The position numbers and the translations under genes were made by a program. The notes under the pieces are model-generated. The model saw only the letters and a program-made list of their open reading frames with translations. It made no database searches and was not told where the DNA came from. Below are positions 25,213 through 34,720 of a stretch of DNA of 52,776 nt, piece after piece. This DNA is from Lachnospiraceae bacterium (GTDB lineage Bacteria > Bacillota > Clostridia > Lachnospirales > Lachnospiraceae): the NCBI GenBank assembly GCA_030540075.1, contig JAUNWX010000009.1:14607-67382 (forward strand), in the 5' to 3' direction. Positions within the stretch are counted from its first letter, which is position 1. Every line of letters starts with the position of its first letter.

Positions 25213-26811
25213 TCAGATGCTTCCGAGCTCCATCGGATAAGCTGCTGTGGCGGCGACATCCCGCTCGAGCTGTGCCTTCAGCTCGTCGATCGACGCGAAC
25301 TTATGCTGGTCGCGAAGCCGGGTTATGAACTCGACGCGGATCTTCTTTCCATAGAGATCCCCGTGATAATCGAGGACATAGGTCTCGATGGAGGTCGGGT
25401 TATCGTCGGCGATGGTCGGATTCGTCCCGACATTCGTCATGCCACGATACAGCTGCTGTCCGATCAGGATGCGGGTGATGTAGACGCCCGGCTTCGGATT
25501 CAGCTTTCCTTCCTTCGGAAGGATGTTCGCGGTCGGGAAGCCGATCGATGCGCCGATTTCCTTTCCACGCATCACGGTGCCGCTCAGCGCCACATGACGG
25601 CCGAGCAGTTCAGCGGCCTTTTCAACATTGCCCTTCTCGATCTCCTCGCGGATGAAGCTGCTGGAGATCTCGCGTTCCTTTCCATTTTCGTCCAGGACTT
25701 CCTTTTTCTGAATCACATGGACCTCGTAGCCGTACTTCGGAGCGCGTGCTTCGAGGAGCGCGGCATTTCCCCGCGCCTTATACCCGAAGGTACAGTCCGT
25801 GCCCACGACGATATCCGACGCGTGCATGCCCTCGACCAGGACGCTGCGCAGGAAATCCTCCGCGGAGACGCCCATGGTCTCCCGGTTCACCGGATAGGAA
25901 AAGACGTAGTCGAAGCCGAGATTCCGAAGGCGTGTCAGATGTTCATCGCTGCTCGAAATCGTATCCTGGCGGACGCCGGTGAGGACGGCCTTTGGATTCG
26001 CACTGAAGGTCAGGATTGCCGTCTTTCGATGCTTCTCCTTCGCGATGCGGAACATGTTCTCGAAGATGAGCTGGTGGCCGAGATGGCTGCCGTCGAACTT
26101 TCCGAAGGAAATGACAGCCGGCTCCGGGACATACATCGGCGGCTTCACGATACGGATCAGCTCACCCCGCGCCTCGTACCCGGCGATCTCCTCGATGGTC
26201 CGGCTGTCGGCGATCGAGAACTGGCCGACACGCGTACGCTTCAGCGCAGACATCGCGGCACCACAGCCGAGCTTCTCCCCGATGTCCTTGATCAGTGTAC
26301 GGATATAGGTGCCCTTCGAACAGGTGACGGTCATCCGTACGTATGGCAGCTCAATGCTGTCGACCGTGATGTCGTGGATGGTGATCCGGTTCGGCTTCCG
26401 CTCGATGACCTTTCCCTGGCGGGCGAGGTCGTAGAGCTTTTGTCCGTTTACCTTTTTCGCACTGTACATCGGCGGAATCTGGTCATAAGAGCCAATGAAG
26501 CTCTGCGCGGCTGCGCGGAGCTCCTTTTCGCTGACCGTGACCGGATGCTCGCTGAGGATCGTTCCGGTCGTATCCTCCGTATCGGTCGTGATGCCGAGCT
26601 TCATCTCTGCTTCATAGACCTTTTCCGTCGCTTCGATCGAGGAAACCAGTTTCGTCGCGGCGCCGGCACAGATCACCAGCACACCCTCGGCCATCGGGTC
26701 GAGGGTGCCGGTATGTCCTATTTTCTTTTCATGAAGGATGGCGCGCAGCTTCTTCGTGACGTCGAAGCTCGTCCAGCCCTTCTCCTTATAAACATTAATA
26801 ATTCCGTCCAT
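25213..26811 (-). CDS. truB/ribF: fusion: tRNA pseudouridine-55 synthase TruB + riboflavin kinase/FAD synthetase RibF
   Basis: One uninterrupted 532-residue frame joins two enzymes. Residues 1 to about 215 are TruB, with catalytic Asp in GHTGTLDPMAEGVL and KGTYIRTLI, modifying U55 in the tRNA T-loop. From about residue 230 it is RibF: FGKFDGSHLGHQ (nucleotidyltransferase HxGH), GTDCTFGYKARGN, SSSFIREEIEKGN, then the flavokinase domain GASIGFPTANILP, PGVYIT and GMTNVGTNPT, making FMN and FAD. The usual TruB C-terminal PUA-like part seems shortened at the joint (VKPPMYVPEPAVISFGKFD). ATG 26811 has AAGGAG overlapping the nrnA stop. The two genes are normally adjacent but separate here in Clostridia. 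Last gene of the rimP operon. Confidence 0.92.
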   Translation of the reverse strand: MDGIINVYKEKGWTSFDVTKKLRAILHEKKIGHTGTLDPMAEGVLVICAGAATKLVSSIEATEKVYEAEMKLGITTDTEDTTGTILSEHPVTVSEKELRAAAQSFIGSYDQIPPMYSAKKVNGQKLYDLARQGKVIERKPNRITIHDITVDSIELPYVRMTVTCSKGTYIRTLIKDIGEKLGCGAAMSALKRTRVGQFSIADSRTIEEIAGYEARGELIRIVKPPMYVPEPAVISFGKFDGSHLGHQLIFENMFRIAKEKHRKTAILTFSANPKAVLTGVRQDTISSSDEHLTRLRNLGFDYVFSYPVNRETMGVSAEDFLRSVLVEGMHASDIVVGTDCTFGYKARGNAALLEARAPKYGYEVHVIQKKEVLDENGKEREISSSFIREEIEKGNVEKAAELLGRHVALSGTVMRGKEIGASIGFPTANILPKEGKLNPKPGVYITRILIGQQLYRGMTNVGTNPTIADDNPTSIETYVLDYHGDLYGKKIRVEFITRLRDQHKFASIDELKAQLERDVAATAAYPMELGSI

Positions 26812-26818
26812 AGTCTCC

Positions 26819-27796
26819 TTACAGCCGATTGGATACGAAATCCGGTGCATCCATCTGCTTCGAAAGCTCCTTCGTGATGTTGTTCATCACATCATGGTAG
26901 GAGCCCTGAAGTGTACAGCCGGCGGCCATCTTGTGACCACCACCACCGAAGGTCATCGCCACCTTCGCTACATCGAGCTGGTTATTATTGCTCCGGAGAC
27001 TGACCTTGAAGTTCTGATTGCTCATCTCATACATGAAGATCGCACAGTCGATACCTCTCGTCTCCCGCATGGTACTGACGATACTGTCCACATCACGGGA
27101 GGTGACCTGATAGAACTTCATATCCTTGCAGGTCAGCCAGCCGGCGAGACAGCGATGGTCCATCAGCATCAGGCTTTCCATCAGCACACGGCCGAGCACC
27201 TGCTGCTGTGCATAGGTTTTCGTATAGTAGCTGTCGTCGATGATACTGCCGAAATCGATGCCCTTCGTCATCAGGAAGCCGGCGATCTCCATCGTATGCT
27301 GCGAAGTGCAGCTGTACTTGAAGATGCCCGTATCATGTGCGATGCCGAGATAGAGACACTCGGCCACCTTCGCATCGATGTAGCTCGTATCCATCAGGTC
27401 GTAGACGACCTCGGAGGCACTCGACGCATCCGGACGGATGGAGCCATGCGGAAACTGCTGCGGTCCCGGAACGTGATGATCCGCCACAAACAGCTCCTTC
27501 GCGTTCTCTGCGAGGCTCCGGAAATCGCCGACACGATCATAGCCGTTACAGTCACAGATAATACAGAGATCGTACTTCCGATCGGAAGGTGTATGCACGA
27601 TGGTATCGATGCCCGGAAGGAAATCGTACTTTTCGTTTGCAATCTGCAGGTAAACATTCACCTTCTTATCGGGATACTGATTCAGAATATAATGCTTCGT
27701 GCCCAGGGTCGAGCCGAGACAGTCGCCGTCCGGGTTCGTATGGCCCAGGATGCAGATACTGTCTGCCTTATTAATCATCTGCTGAAATTCATTCAT
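26819..27796 (-). CDS. nrnA: DHH/DHHA1 phosphoesterase NrnA (nanoRNase/pAp phosphatase)
   Basis: A 325-residue cytosolic enzyme that degrades 2-5 nt RNAs and dephosphorylates pAp. Metal-binding motifs appear in order: HTNPDGDCLGS (about 19-29), CDCNGYDRVG, the namesake VADHH, and the C-terminal GGGGHKMAAG of the DHHA1 domain. It stands between rbfA and truB, its usual place in Firmicutes. An AGAAGG site precedes the ATG. Confidence 0.92.
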   Translation of the reverse strand: MNEFQQMINKADSICILGHTNPDGDCLGSTLGTKHYILNQYPDKKVNVYLQIANEKYDFLPGIDTIVHTPSDRKYDLCIICDCNGYDRVGDFRSLAENAKELFVADHHVPGPQQFPHGSIRPDASSASEVVYDLMDTSYIDAKVAECLYLGIAHDTGIFKYSCTSQHTMEIAGFLMTKGIDFGSIIDDSYYTKTYAQQQVLGRVLMESLMLMDHRCLAGWLTCKDMKFYQVTSRDVDSIVSTMRETRGIDCAIFMYEMSNQNFKVSLRSNNNQLDVAKVAMTFGGGGHKMAAGCTLQGSYHDVMNNITKELSKQMDAPDFVSNRL

Positions 27797-27835
27797 CGAT
27801 CGTACCTTCTCTATATATCAATATATCAAGCGGAA

Positions 27836-28273
27836 TTACTCTTCGTCCGACGGTGCTTCCGAAGACGCCTCTGCATCCTCTGCGGATACCGAAGTCTCTG
27901 CCTCCGGGCCACGCTTCGCTGCATCCTCTTCATTCACCTTACGGATCAGCTCGTCCATATGCGCACCATACATGATGGAGTGATCAGCGACGAACTGAAG
28001 CTCCGGTGTGTGCCGGAGATTGACCGTCTGTGCAAGCTCACGGCGCAGGAAGCCACCGGCGGCCTTCAGGCCCTCCATGGTCTTCGCCAGCGATTCCTCG
28101 CTGCCGAGCACAGAGATATATACCTTACAGTACTGGAGGTCCGGTGTGACCTCGGCGCCGGTGACCGACGTCATCGGGGACACACGCGGATCCTTCAGGT
28201 CACGGATCGCTACGGAAAGCTCTCGCATGACCTCTGCGTTAATTCTTGTATTTTTTACAGAACCTTTTTTCAA
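27836..28273 (-). CDS. rbfA: 30S ribosome-binding factor A
   Basis: A 145-residue maturation factor of the 30S subunit. The KH-like core is typical: RINAEVMRELS, LKDPRVSPMTSVTGAEVTPDLQYCKVYISVLG, RRELAQTVNLRHTPELQFVAD. About 30 acidic residues extend the C-terminus. The start codon is TTG at 28273, overlapping the infB stop (TTGA), with GAGG seven bases upstream; no ATG exists before the conserved core. The overlap implies translational coupling to infB. Confidence 0.94.
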   Translation of the reverse strand: MKKGSVKNTRINAEVMRELSVAIRDLKDPRVSPMTSVTGAEVTPDLQYCKVYISVLGSEESLAKTMEGLKAAGGFLRRELAQTVNLRHTPELQFVADHSIMYGAHMDELIRKVNEEDAAKRGPEAETSVSAEDAEASSEAPSDEE

Positions 28274-31047
28274 CGCTTAACCTCTTCCATTACATATGCT
28301 TCAACATAATCCTCAAGCTCGATCTCATTGAAGCCCTCGAATACAAGACCACACTCGTAGCCGGCCTTGACTTCCTTTACATCATCCTTGAAGCGCTTAA
28401 CCGATGCGATTGCGCCCTCCCAGATCTTATCCTGCTTCGGGCCACGGAAGATGCGGGCCTTGGCACCTCTCTGTACGAGACCATCCTTGACCATACATCC
28501 TGCGATGTTGCCGACACCGGACGCCTTGAAGATCTGACGGATCTCGGCGTGACCGATCACCTTCTCCTCGAAGACAGGTGCCAGCATGCCCTTCATCGCG
28601 TTCTCGATATCCTCGGTTGCCTTGTAGATGATGTCATAGAGACGTACATCGACATGCTCACGCTCCGCGATCTCACGTGCGGTTGCATCCGGCTTGACAT
28701 CGAAACCGATCACGATGGCGTTCGACGCACTTGCGAGTACGACATCGGACTCGTTGATTGCACCGACACCGGAGTGGATGACCTTAACGGCTACCTCCTC
28801 GTTGCGGATCTTCTCAAGCGCATCCTTGACGGCCTCTACAGAACCCTGAACATCGGCCTTGACCACGAGCGGAAGCTCCTTGATCTCGCCGGCCTTGATC
28901 TGATCGAAAAGTGCATCGAGGGATACCTTCTTCTTGGACTCCTCGACCATCTTCTGCTTGCTCTCGGTGACGAAGGCGGCAGCATAGGCCTTGGCCTCCT
29001 TCTCGCTGTCCTTTACCTGGAAGATCTCGCCCGCATTTGGAACAGAGCTGAGACCCAGGATCTCACACGGCTGTGACGGAACGGCCTTCTTGATGCGCTT
29101 GCCCTTATCGTCGGTCATCGCACGAACCTTACCATAGGCTGAGCCGACGGCTACGACATCCCCCTGGTGAAGCGTACCCTTCTGTACGAGGAGACGTGCA
29201 ACCGGGCCCTTGCCGCGGTCGAGCTCTGCCTCGATGACAACGCCATACGCTGCACGGTTCGGGTTTGCCTTCAGCTCCATCACATCGGCCTGAAGAACGA
29301 TATTCTCAAGCAGGTCGTCGATGCCCATACCGGTCTTCGCGGATACCGGAACGCAGATGACGTCTCCGCCATACTCCTCCGGGATGAGGTCATACTTCAT
29401 CAGCTCCTGCTTTACCTTATCCGGGTTGGCGGTCGGCTTATCCATCTTATTGATGGCGACGATGATCGGTGTGTTTGCAGCCTTCGCGTGGTTGATCGCC
29501 TCGACGGTCTGCGGCATGACACCATCATCGGATGCAACAACCAGAACCGCGATATCCGTGGACTGTGCACCACGCATACGCATCGCCGTGAAGGCTTCGT
29601 GTCCTGGTGTATCGAGGAAGGTGATGACTCTGTCTTCGTCATTTACATTGACCTTTACCTGGTAAGCACCGATGGACTGAGTGATACCACCGGCCTCGCG
29701 TGAGGTCACATTCGTATTACGGATCGCATCGAGGATGGAGGTCTTACCATGATCGACGTGACCCATAACGCAGACAACAGGCGGTCTGGTCACCATCTCG
29801 TCATCGGAATCCTCGACGTCATCCTTTACGAGCTCGGCGATCACATCGACCTTCTCCTCCTTCTCGCAGAGGATCTCATAATCAACAGCGATGTTCTCTG
29901 CATCCTCGTAAGAGATTTCTGTGTTCAGGGTAACCATCTTGCCCTGCATGAAGAGCTTCTTGATGATTTCAGCGGCCTTGATGCGCATCTTGTCCGCGAG
30001 ATCCTTGATGGTGATCACCTCAGGAATCGTGATGGACTTGATCTCCTCCTCTACCTGCTTGACAACGTCCGGCTTGATGAACGCACCCTTGCCGGTCTTC
30101 TTCTTGTAGGAAACCTCATCGGCTCTCTCGTAGGACTGCTCTGCCGTATACTTGTTCTGCTTACGGTTGTTCCGGTTACGCTTTGCTGCCTCTGCCTTCT
30201 CGTTATCGAAATTCTTATTTCCGAAGGTCTTTCCGGCTACCGGCTTATGCGCTACGCGGTTCTGTGTCGGCTTTGAAGCGACATCGACGGCTGGTGCAGC
30301 ACCTGCGCCTGCCGGACGTCTCGTGCCGAAACCGGTACCTGCCGGACGCTGACCTGGTCTCTGCTGACCATTGCGGTCGCCGAATGGACGGCTGCCCTGC
30401 GGACGATCCCCGCTTCTCTGACCGTTGCGATCGCCGAACGGTCTCTGCTGACCATTGCGGTCGCCGAAGGAACGGCCACCCTGCGGACGATCCCCGCTTC
30501 TCTGACCGTTACGATCACCGAAGGAGCGTGTTCCCTGCGGACGATCGCCGAAGCTGCGGCCACCCTGTGGACGCTCTGCCGGACGTGCCGTACGCTCTGC
30601 GGCCGGCTTCGCCTGCTCTTCCTTCGCATGCTCTGCGAGGGCCTTTGCGGCAGCGGCTGCCTTTGCTGCTTCTTCTGCTGCCTTCCGTGCTGCCTCTTCC
30701 TCTGCGGCCTTGCGTGCAGCCTCTGCTCTTGCCTCCTCAGCCTCCTGACGCTTCTGGATCTCATTGAGCTCCTTCAGCGGCGTCACACGTGCAGTTCCAG
30801 GTGGCAGCGGACGACCATTCGGGCTGGACTTCCGTGCCGGCTTCTCTGTCTCCTGCGGCTTCCGTGCGCCCTGAGATGCGTTTGAACCGAACTTCGAGCC
30901 CAGTGGGCGATTTTTATGATTTGCGGAATTCTGCGAATGGAAAACAACAGCAAGCTTCTTTTTCTTAGGCGCATCTCCTGCCTTCGACTTATCCTTACTT
31001 CCTTCCCTGCTGTTCATTCCCAAATCTTTCTGGTTATCATCTGACAT
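28270..31047 (-). CDS. infB: translation initiation factor IF-2
   Basis: A 925-residue GTPase that brings fMet-tRNA to the 30S subunit. After a basic start come an Ala/Glu/Lys-rich helix (about 100-150), a Gly/Arg/Asp-rich repeat region (about 159-233), an IF2-N domain (about 345-395), the G domain with G1 GHVDHGKT (429-436), DTPGHEAF and NKMD, and the C-terminal domains. A GGAGG precedes the ATG, which lies inside the end of ylxQ (11-nt overlap). The low-complexity linker is longer and more repetitive than usual. Confidence 0.97.
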   Translation of the reverse strand: MSDDNQKDLGMNSREGSKDKSKAGDAPKKKKLAVVFHSQNSANHKNRPLGSKFGSNASQGARKPQETEKPARKSSPNGRPLPPGTARVTPLKELNEIQKRQEAEEARAEAARKAAEEEAARKAAEEAAKAAAAAKALAEHAKEEQAKPAAERTARPAERPQGGRSFGDRPQGTRSFGDRNGQRSGDRPQGGRSFGDRNGQQRPFGDRNGQRSGDRPQGSRPFGDRNGQQRPGQRPAGTGFGTRRPAGAGAAPAVDVASKPTQNRVAHKPVAGKTFGNKNFDNEKAEAAKRNRNNRKQNKYTAEQSYERADEVSYKKKTGKGAFIKPDVVKQVEEEIKSITIPEVITIKDLADKMRIKAAEIIKKLFMQGKMVTLNTEISYEDAENIAVDYEILCEKEEKVDVIAELVKDDVEDSDDEMVTRPPVVCVMGHVDHGKTSILDAIRNTNVTSREAGGITQSIGAYQVKVNVNDEDRVITFLDTPGHEAFTAMRMRGAQSTDIAVLVVASDDGVMPQTVEAINHAKAANTPIIVAINKMDKPTANPDKVKQELMKYDLIPEEYGGDVICVPVSAKTGMGIDDLLENIVLQADVMELKANPNRAAYGVVIEAELDRGKGPVARLLVQKGTLHQGDVVAVGSAYGKVRAMTDDKGKRIKKAVPSQPCEILGLSSVPNAGEIFQVKDSEKEAKAYAAAFVTESKQKMVEESKKKVSLDALFDQIKAGEIKELPLVVKADVQGSVEAVKDALEKIRNEEVAVKVIHSGVGAINESDVVLASASNAIVIGFDVKPDATAREIAEREHVDVRLYDIIYKATEDIENAMKGMLAPVFEEKVIGHAEIRQIFKASGVGNIAGCMVKDGLVQRGAKARIFRGPKQDKIWEGAIASVKRFKDDVKEVKAGYECGLVFEGFNEIELEDYVEAYVMEEVKR
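30349..30573 (-). repeat. tandem coding repeats in the IF-2 linker
   Basis: About 75 residues built from units such as [10 protein letters not shown] and GDRNGQ, repeated six or more times. At DNA level the blocks containing GGACGATC and TTGCGATCGCCGAA recur on the plus strand. Such repeats can change copy number by slippage without breaking the frame. Confidence 0.8.
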
Positions 31048-31357
31048 TCACATTACCTCCGTCAATATATTTGATCATCGCCTGGGCGAAGCCCTGATCT
31101 TCAATGCTTATCGACGATCGTTCGGATCGTCCCAGCTGGTGCCCCAGCGTTTCCTTGGTTCCCAGTTCCTGATATGGCACACTGCGATAGGTGGTCATAT
31201 TTCTAAACTTCTTTTTCGTATTATCGGATGCATCCTCCGGGATGATCACGAGAAATGATTTGCCACTCTTGATGGACTTTTCCACGGCGAACTCACCACT
31301 TTTACATTTCCCGGCCCGCTGACACAATCCGAGCAATCCATAGATTTTATCTGTCAA
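31037..31357 (-). CDS. ylxQ: L7Ae-family RNA-binding protein YlxQ
   Basis: A 106-residue L7Ae/L30e-like protein, matching the small kink-turn-binding proteins found between ylxR and infB. Family features are the N-terminal GLLGLCQRAGKCKSGE, the strand SFLVIIPEDASDNTKKKF and the closing SIEDQGFAQAMI. The start codon is TTG at 31357 with GGAG a few bases upstream and an 11-nt overlap with ylxR; the next Met would cut into the core. Exact cellular role is not settled for the family. Confidence 0.9.
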   Translation of the reverse strand: MTDKIYGLLGLCQRAGKCKSGEFAVEKSIKSGKSFLVIIPEDASDNTKKKFRNMTTYRSVPYQELGTKETLGHQLGRSERSSISIEDQGFAQAMIKYIDGGNVNVR

Positions 31358-31613
31358 GCTGCTCCAGTTCCTCTCTCAGTGTATCCAGGGTCTCCTTCGT
31401 GATCGCTTCCTTAAACGAACGCTCCAGAGCCTTCCGCCGGAATGCCTTCTCGAGGCACTCCGGATTCTTACAGATGTATGCGCCACGACCATTCTTCCGG
31501 CCGCTCGGATCGATCGAGAAGCTGCCCTCCGGCTCACGCACGATCCGGATCAGCTCCTTCTTCTCTTTCTTTTCCCCACAACCGATGCAGGTTCTCTCAG
31601 GTACCTTCTTCAT
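31347..31613 (-). CDS. ylxR: YlxR/RnpM RNA-binding protein (DUF448)
   Basis: An 88-residue basic protein with the family motifs RTCIGCGEKKEKKELIRI and GRKNGRGAYICKNPEC, the last holding a Cys pair. Relatives bind RNA and have been described as modulators of RNase P. It lies five bases after nusA and overlaps ylxQ, the standard order. Its ribosome site is weak, so it may depend on coupling to nusA translation. Confidence 0.93.
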   Translation of the reverse strand: MKKVPERTCIGCGEKKEKKELIRIVREPEGSFSIDPSGRKNGRGAYICKNPECLEKAFRRKALERSFKEAITKETLDTLREELEQLDR

Positions 31614-31618
31614 TTCAG

Positions 31619-32764
31619 TTACTCGTTCTCTTCCTCCGAAGCCGCCTCGTCGTATGCGGTATCATCCTCATACTCGTCCTCGGCGCCCTCACTCTGATAG
31701 TCGATACCCATCTCATCGAAGATGCCCTGCTCCTGTGCCTGGGACTCGGACTTGATATCGATCTTATAACCGGTCAGCTTCGCACTGAGACGTGCGTTCT
31801 GGCCTTCCTTACCGATGGCCAGGCTCAGTTGATTATCCGGTACGATGACCATCGCCTCGTTGTTATCCTGATCGGCGATGACCGCGATGACCTTCGCCGG
31901 TGACAGTGCGTTCTCGATCAGGTATGCCGGGTTCTCATCATAGTTGATGATATCGATCTTCTCACCGTGAAGTTCGTCGACGATGGCGTTTACACGGGAG
32001 CCGTTCAGACCGACGCAGGCACCTACCGGATCGACGTCCGGATCGTGTGACATGACGGCCATCTTCGTTCTGGAGCCCGCCTCACGTGCGATCGCCTTGA
32101 TCTCGACGGTACCGTCACGAACCTCAGCGACCTCATCCTCGAAGAGACGCTTTACAAGCTCCGGATGAGTTCTCGAGATCATGACACGCGGACCACGCGG
32201 CATATCTCTGACTTCCACGACATATACCTTGATACGCTCGTTGGTCACGAGGGTCTCGCCCTTGATCTGCTCGTTCTCTGCGAGGTAACCGTCGACCTTG
32301 CCGAGATTTACGATGACAGAACGTCCGGTATCGCGCTCGACGGTACCGGTCACGACCTCCTTCTCCATGGAGTAGTACTCCTTATAGAGAACCTTGCGCT
32401 CCTCTTCACGGATCTTCTGTACGATCACGCCCTTTGCGTTCTGGGTCGCGATACGTCCGAAGCTCTTGGAATCTACCTTCACCGGCACGATGGAGCCCAG
32501 TGTGTAGGCCGGATTGATCAGTCTGGCATCGGCGAGCGAAATCTCTGTGTTCTTATCGAAGACTTCCTCTACGACGGTCTTATCCGCGATGACGGAATAA
32601 TCACAGGTGTCCGGATTTACGCTGACACGCACATTGTCGGCAGAGCCGAAATGATTCTTGCATGCAGTCTGGAGTGACAGCTCGATCGCCTCGATGAGAG
32701 ACTGCTTCGAGATTCCTTTCTCCTTTTCCAGTAAGTCGAGTGCTTCGCTGAGTTCAGTGTTCAT
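31619..32764 (-). CDS. nusA: transcription elongation/termination factor NusA
   Basis: A 381-residue factor that binds RNA polymerase and nascent RNA: N-terminal polymerase-binding domain (1-125), S1 domain (about 130-200, VVTGTVERDTGRSVIVNLG), KH1 and KH2 (about 205-345, with VGACVGLNGSRVNAIV and LAIGKEGQNARLSAKL). A short acidic tail follows, as in Gram-positive forms lacking the AR repeats. The start overlaps the rimP stop (TAATG), with GGGAGGGG upstream. Confidence 0.96.
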   Translation of the reverse strand: MNTELSEALDLLEKEKGISKQSLIEAIELSLQTACKNHFGSADNVRVSVNPDTCDYSVIADKTVVEEVFDKNTEISLADARLINPAYTLGSIVPVKVDSKSFGRIATQNAKGVIVQKIREEERKVLYKEYYSMEKEVVTGTVERDTGRSVIVNLGKVDGYLAENEQIKGETLVTNERIKVYVVEVRDMPRGPRVMISRTHPELVKRLFEDEVAEVRDGTVEIKAIAREAGSRTKMAVMSHDPDVDPVGACVGLNGSRVNAIVDELHGEKIDIINYDENPAYLIENALSPAKVIAVIADQDNNEAMVIVPDNQLSLAIGKEGQNARLSAKLTGYKIDIKSESQAQEQGIFDEMGIDYQSEGAEDEYEDDTAYDEAASEEENE

Positions 32765-33168
32765 TAGTTTTTACCCCTCCCGGTAAGTGTATCTTCATTT
32801 GTATCTTCATGGCTGTCTTCGGAATCCGCATCGGTGGTTTCATCGACCACTGCTGCCTCCTCTTCGACACCCTCTGGAATCACATCTTCATTGCCAGGCT
32901 GATCCTTGAATCCGAGCGAACATACCTCCAGCATGTACTGCTCATCGATGAAATCCTCCTGGTCCAGCCATTTGGAAAGCCGTCTGGATACCTTCGCACA
33001 GTCGTTTACGGTCATGTCCACCTCATCGAGACGATAGATGAACGCACGCAGATACCACTCATTATTCTCATAAGTGAAGGTAACGCTGTCGACACCGTAG
33101 CCCTCCTTCGGACAGAAGCTGTCGAGATACGTTTTTACTCTTTCAGTATAGTTGCCCTTTGCCTGCAT
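32764..33168 (-). CDS. rimP: ribosome maturation factor RimP, C-terminal domain missing
   Basis: A 134-residue protein. Residues 1 to about 85 match the alpha/beta N-terminal domain, with LRAFIYRLDEVDMTVNDCAKVSRRLSK-type segments split as usual and EQYMLEVCSLGF in place of the standard LEVSSPGL. After that the SH3-like C-terminal domain is absent; instead about 45 acidic, disordered-looking residues end the protein. The start has AGAGG upstream. It opens the nusA-infB operon, the expected place, so it is the RimP orthologue but a reduced form. There is no frameshift signature: the alternative frames after residue 90 do not restore the domain. Confidence 0.87.
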   Translation of the reverse strand: MQAKGNYTERVKTYLDSFCPKEGYGVDSVTFTYENNEWYLRAFIYRLDEVDMTVNDCAKVSRRLSKWLDQEDFIDEQYMLEVCSLGFKDQPGNEDVIPEGVEEEAAVVDETTDADSEDSHEDTNEDTLTGRGKN

Positions 33169-33190
33169 TGAATTTTCCTCTAAACTTAAG

Positions 33191-33223
33191 TTAAAGGAGC
33201 GGGCGAAACGCCTGCTCCTTTAA
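33191..33223 (-). promoter_or_regulatory. 15-bp leader hairpin of the rimP-nusA-infB operon
   Basis: Continuous stem TTAAAGGAGCGGGCG paired with CGCCTGCTCCTTTAA around loop AAA (33191-33205, 33209-33223; one G-U). On the minus strand it begins about 15 nt after the predicted start site and contains AAAGGAGC, a decoy ribosome-site sequence. It may protect the mRNA, or be the target of NusA-dependent termination; the following TTTAAC is a weak terminator tail. Confidence 0.65.
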
Positions 33224-33244
33224 CTAGTCAACAAATACTCTATA

Positions 33245-33273
33245 TTTATAGCACGGTCCTCGGGACAATGCAA
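33245..33273 (-). promoter_or_regulatory. promoter of the rimP-nusA-infB operon
   Basis: Minus strand TTGCAT (33268-33273), 17-bp spacer, TATAAA (33245-33250). No other good promoter is seen between here and truB/ribF. Confidence 0.75.
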
Positions 33274-33343
33274 GGTTTTTCGCGTGATTCAGTGAACAGC
33301 TAAGTGCAGGGGCCCCGGAGGGCTGGCACGGATGCAATCAGAT

Positions 33344-34720
33344 TCAGATCAGTCCCTGGATCAGGATGATGAAGATCAGTACCGGAAGGACGAACTGGAA
33401 GTACGGCTTGATGGCCGCCGGCAGCTTCAGACCTTCGCCCTTATTGCACTCTGCGAGGTAGTGATCGAAGCCCCAGCCCCATTTACTCACGCAGAACAGA
33501 AGGTAGATGAGCGAACCGGCCGGCAGCAGGAGGTTCGACACGATGAAATCCTCAGAATCCAGGACGCCACGGGCGCCGATGATATGGAGATCCGACCAGA
33601 GATTAAAGCCCAGGACGCACGGCACACTGGCGAGCAGGACGAAGATGCAGTTCAAGTAGACGGCCTTCTTCCGCGCCCATCCGAAGTTATCGATGGAGGT
33701 CGAGAGCAGATTCTCGAAGACGGTGATGACGGTGCTGAAGCTTGCGAAGCTCATGAAGAGGAAGAACATGGAGCCCCAGAGGCGTCCACCCGCCATATTC
33801 ATAAACACCTTCGGGAGCGTCAGGAAAATCAGGCTCGGACCGGCATCCGGCTGCACGTTGAAGGCGAAGCAGGCCGGGAAGATGATCAGACCGGACATGA
33901 TCGCGACGAAGGTGTCGAGCACGCAGATACGCGCAGACTCGCCGACCAGCGTATAATCGTCCGACATATAGGAGCCGAAGATCTCCATGCAGGCGATGCC
34001 GAGGCTCAGGGTGAAGAAGGCCTGGTTCATGGCCGCCGAGATCACCGAGCCGAAGCCCTTCAGCATACTGCCACCGCCCTGCTCTGCCACACGCGCGAGG
34101 CTCGGAATCAGGTAGAAGCGTGTGCCCTCCGCGGAGTTCGGAAGCGTCAGGCTGTGGAAGGCCAGTACGACGATGAGTGCGAGCAATGCTGTCATCATGA
34201 CCGTCGTCACCTTCTCGAGACCCTTCTGAAGACCGAAGGAGCAGACCAGGAAGCCGACCAGTACGGTCACCGCCATGCTCAGCATCATCTCTTCCGGAGA
34301 GTTCAGCAGCTTCGCGAAGACCTCATCGGCGGCTTCTGTGCTGATCCCGTCGAAGACACCCAGTATGAACTTGAAGAAGTAGGACAGCATCCAGCCGGAT
34401 ACCGTCGTGTAGTACATCATCAGAAGATACGAACCGGCGGTTGCAAACCAGCCATGAATGTGCCAGCTGCTCCCCTTCGGTTCCAGCGCCTCGTAGGCGC
34501 GCACGGCACTCTTATGCGATGCCCGTCCGACGGCGAGCTCCATCGTGAGCACCGGAATCCCCATGATGACCAGAAAGATCAGATAGAACAGTACGAAGAT
34601 ACCGCCGCCGTTCTGTCCGACGAGATACGGAAACTTCCATACGTTTCCGATGCCGATGGCACATCCTGCACTGACCAGGATGAAGCCGATGCGGGATTTA
34701 AAGCCTTCCCGTTTACCCAT
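33344..34720 (-). CDS. NSS family sodium-dependent transporter (LeuT-like)
   Basis: A 458-residue membrane protein of the neurotransmitter:sodium symporter family with 11-12 helices. The unwound helix 1 motif appears as GCAIGIGNVWKFPYL (about 19-33), followed by GGGIFVLFYL and the family's helix 6/7 region (NQAFFTLSLGIACMEIFGSY). These carriers import amino acids with Na+. The ribosome site is GGGGGAAA. It is a single gene; substrate not evident. Confidence 0.93.
   Translation of the reverse strand: MGKREGFKSRIGFILVSAGCAIGIGNVWKFPYLVGQNGGGIFVLFYLIFLVIMGIPVLTMELAVGRASHKSAVRAYEALEPKGSSWHIHGWFATAGSYLLMMYYTTVSGWMLSYFFKFILGVFDGISTEAADEVFAKLLNSPEEMMLSMAVTVLVGFLVCSFGLQKGLEKVTTVMMTALLALIVVLAFHSLTLPNSAEGTRFYLIPSLARVAEQGGGSMLKGFGSVISAAMNQAFFTLSLGIACMEIFGSYMSDDYTLVGESARICVLDTFVAIMSGLIIFPACFAFNVQPDAGPSLIFLTLPKVFMNMAGGRLWGSMFFLFMSFASFSTVITVFENLLSTSIDNFGWARKKAVYLNCIFVLLASVPCVLGFNLWSDLHIIGARGVLDSEDFIVSNLLLPAGSLIYLLFCVSKWGWGFDHYLAECNKGEGLKLPAAIKPYFQFVLPVLIFIILIQGLI

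Noticed and set aside
24960-25240. 92-codon plus-strand frame between rpsO and truB/ribF
   Set aside because: It lies over the rpsO promoter and leader, has no ribosome site and contains a C/G homopolymer; not a credible gene.
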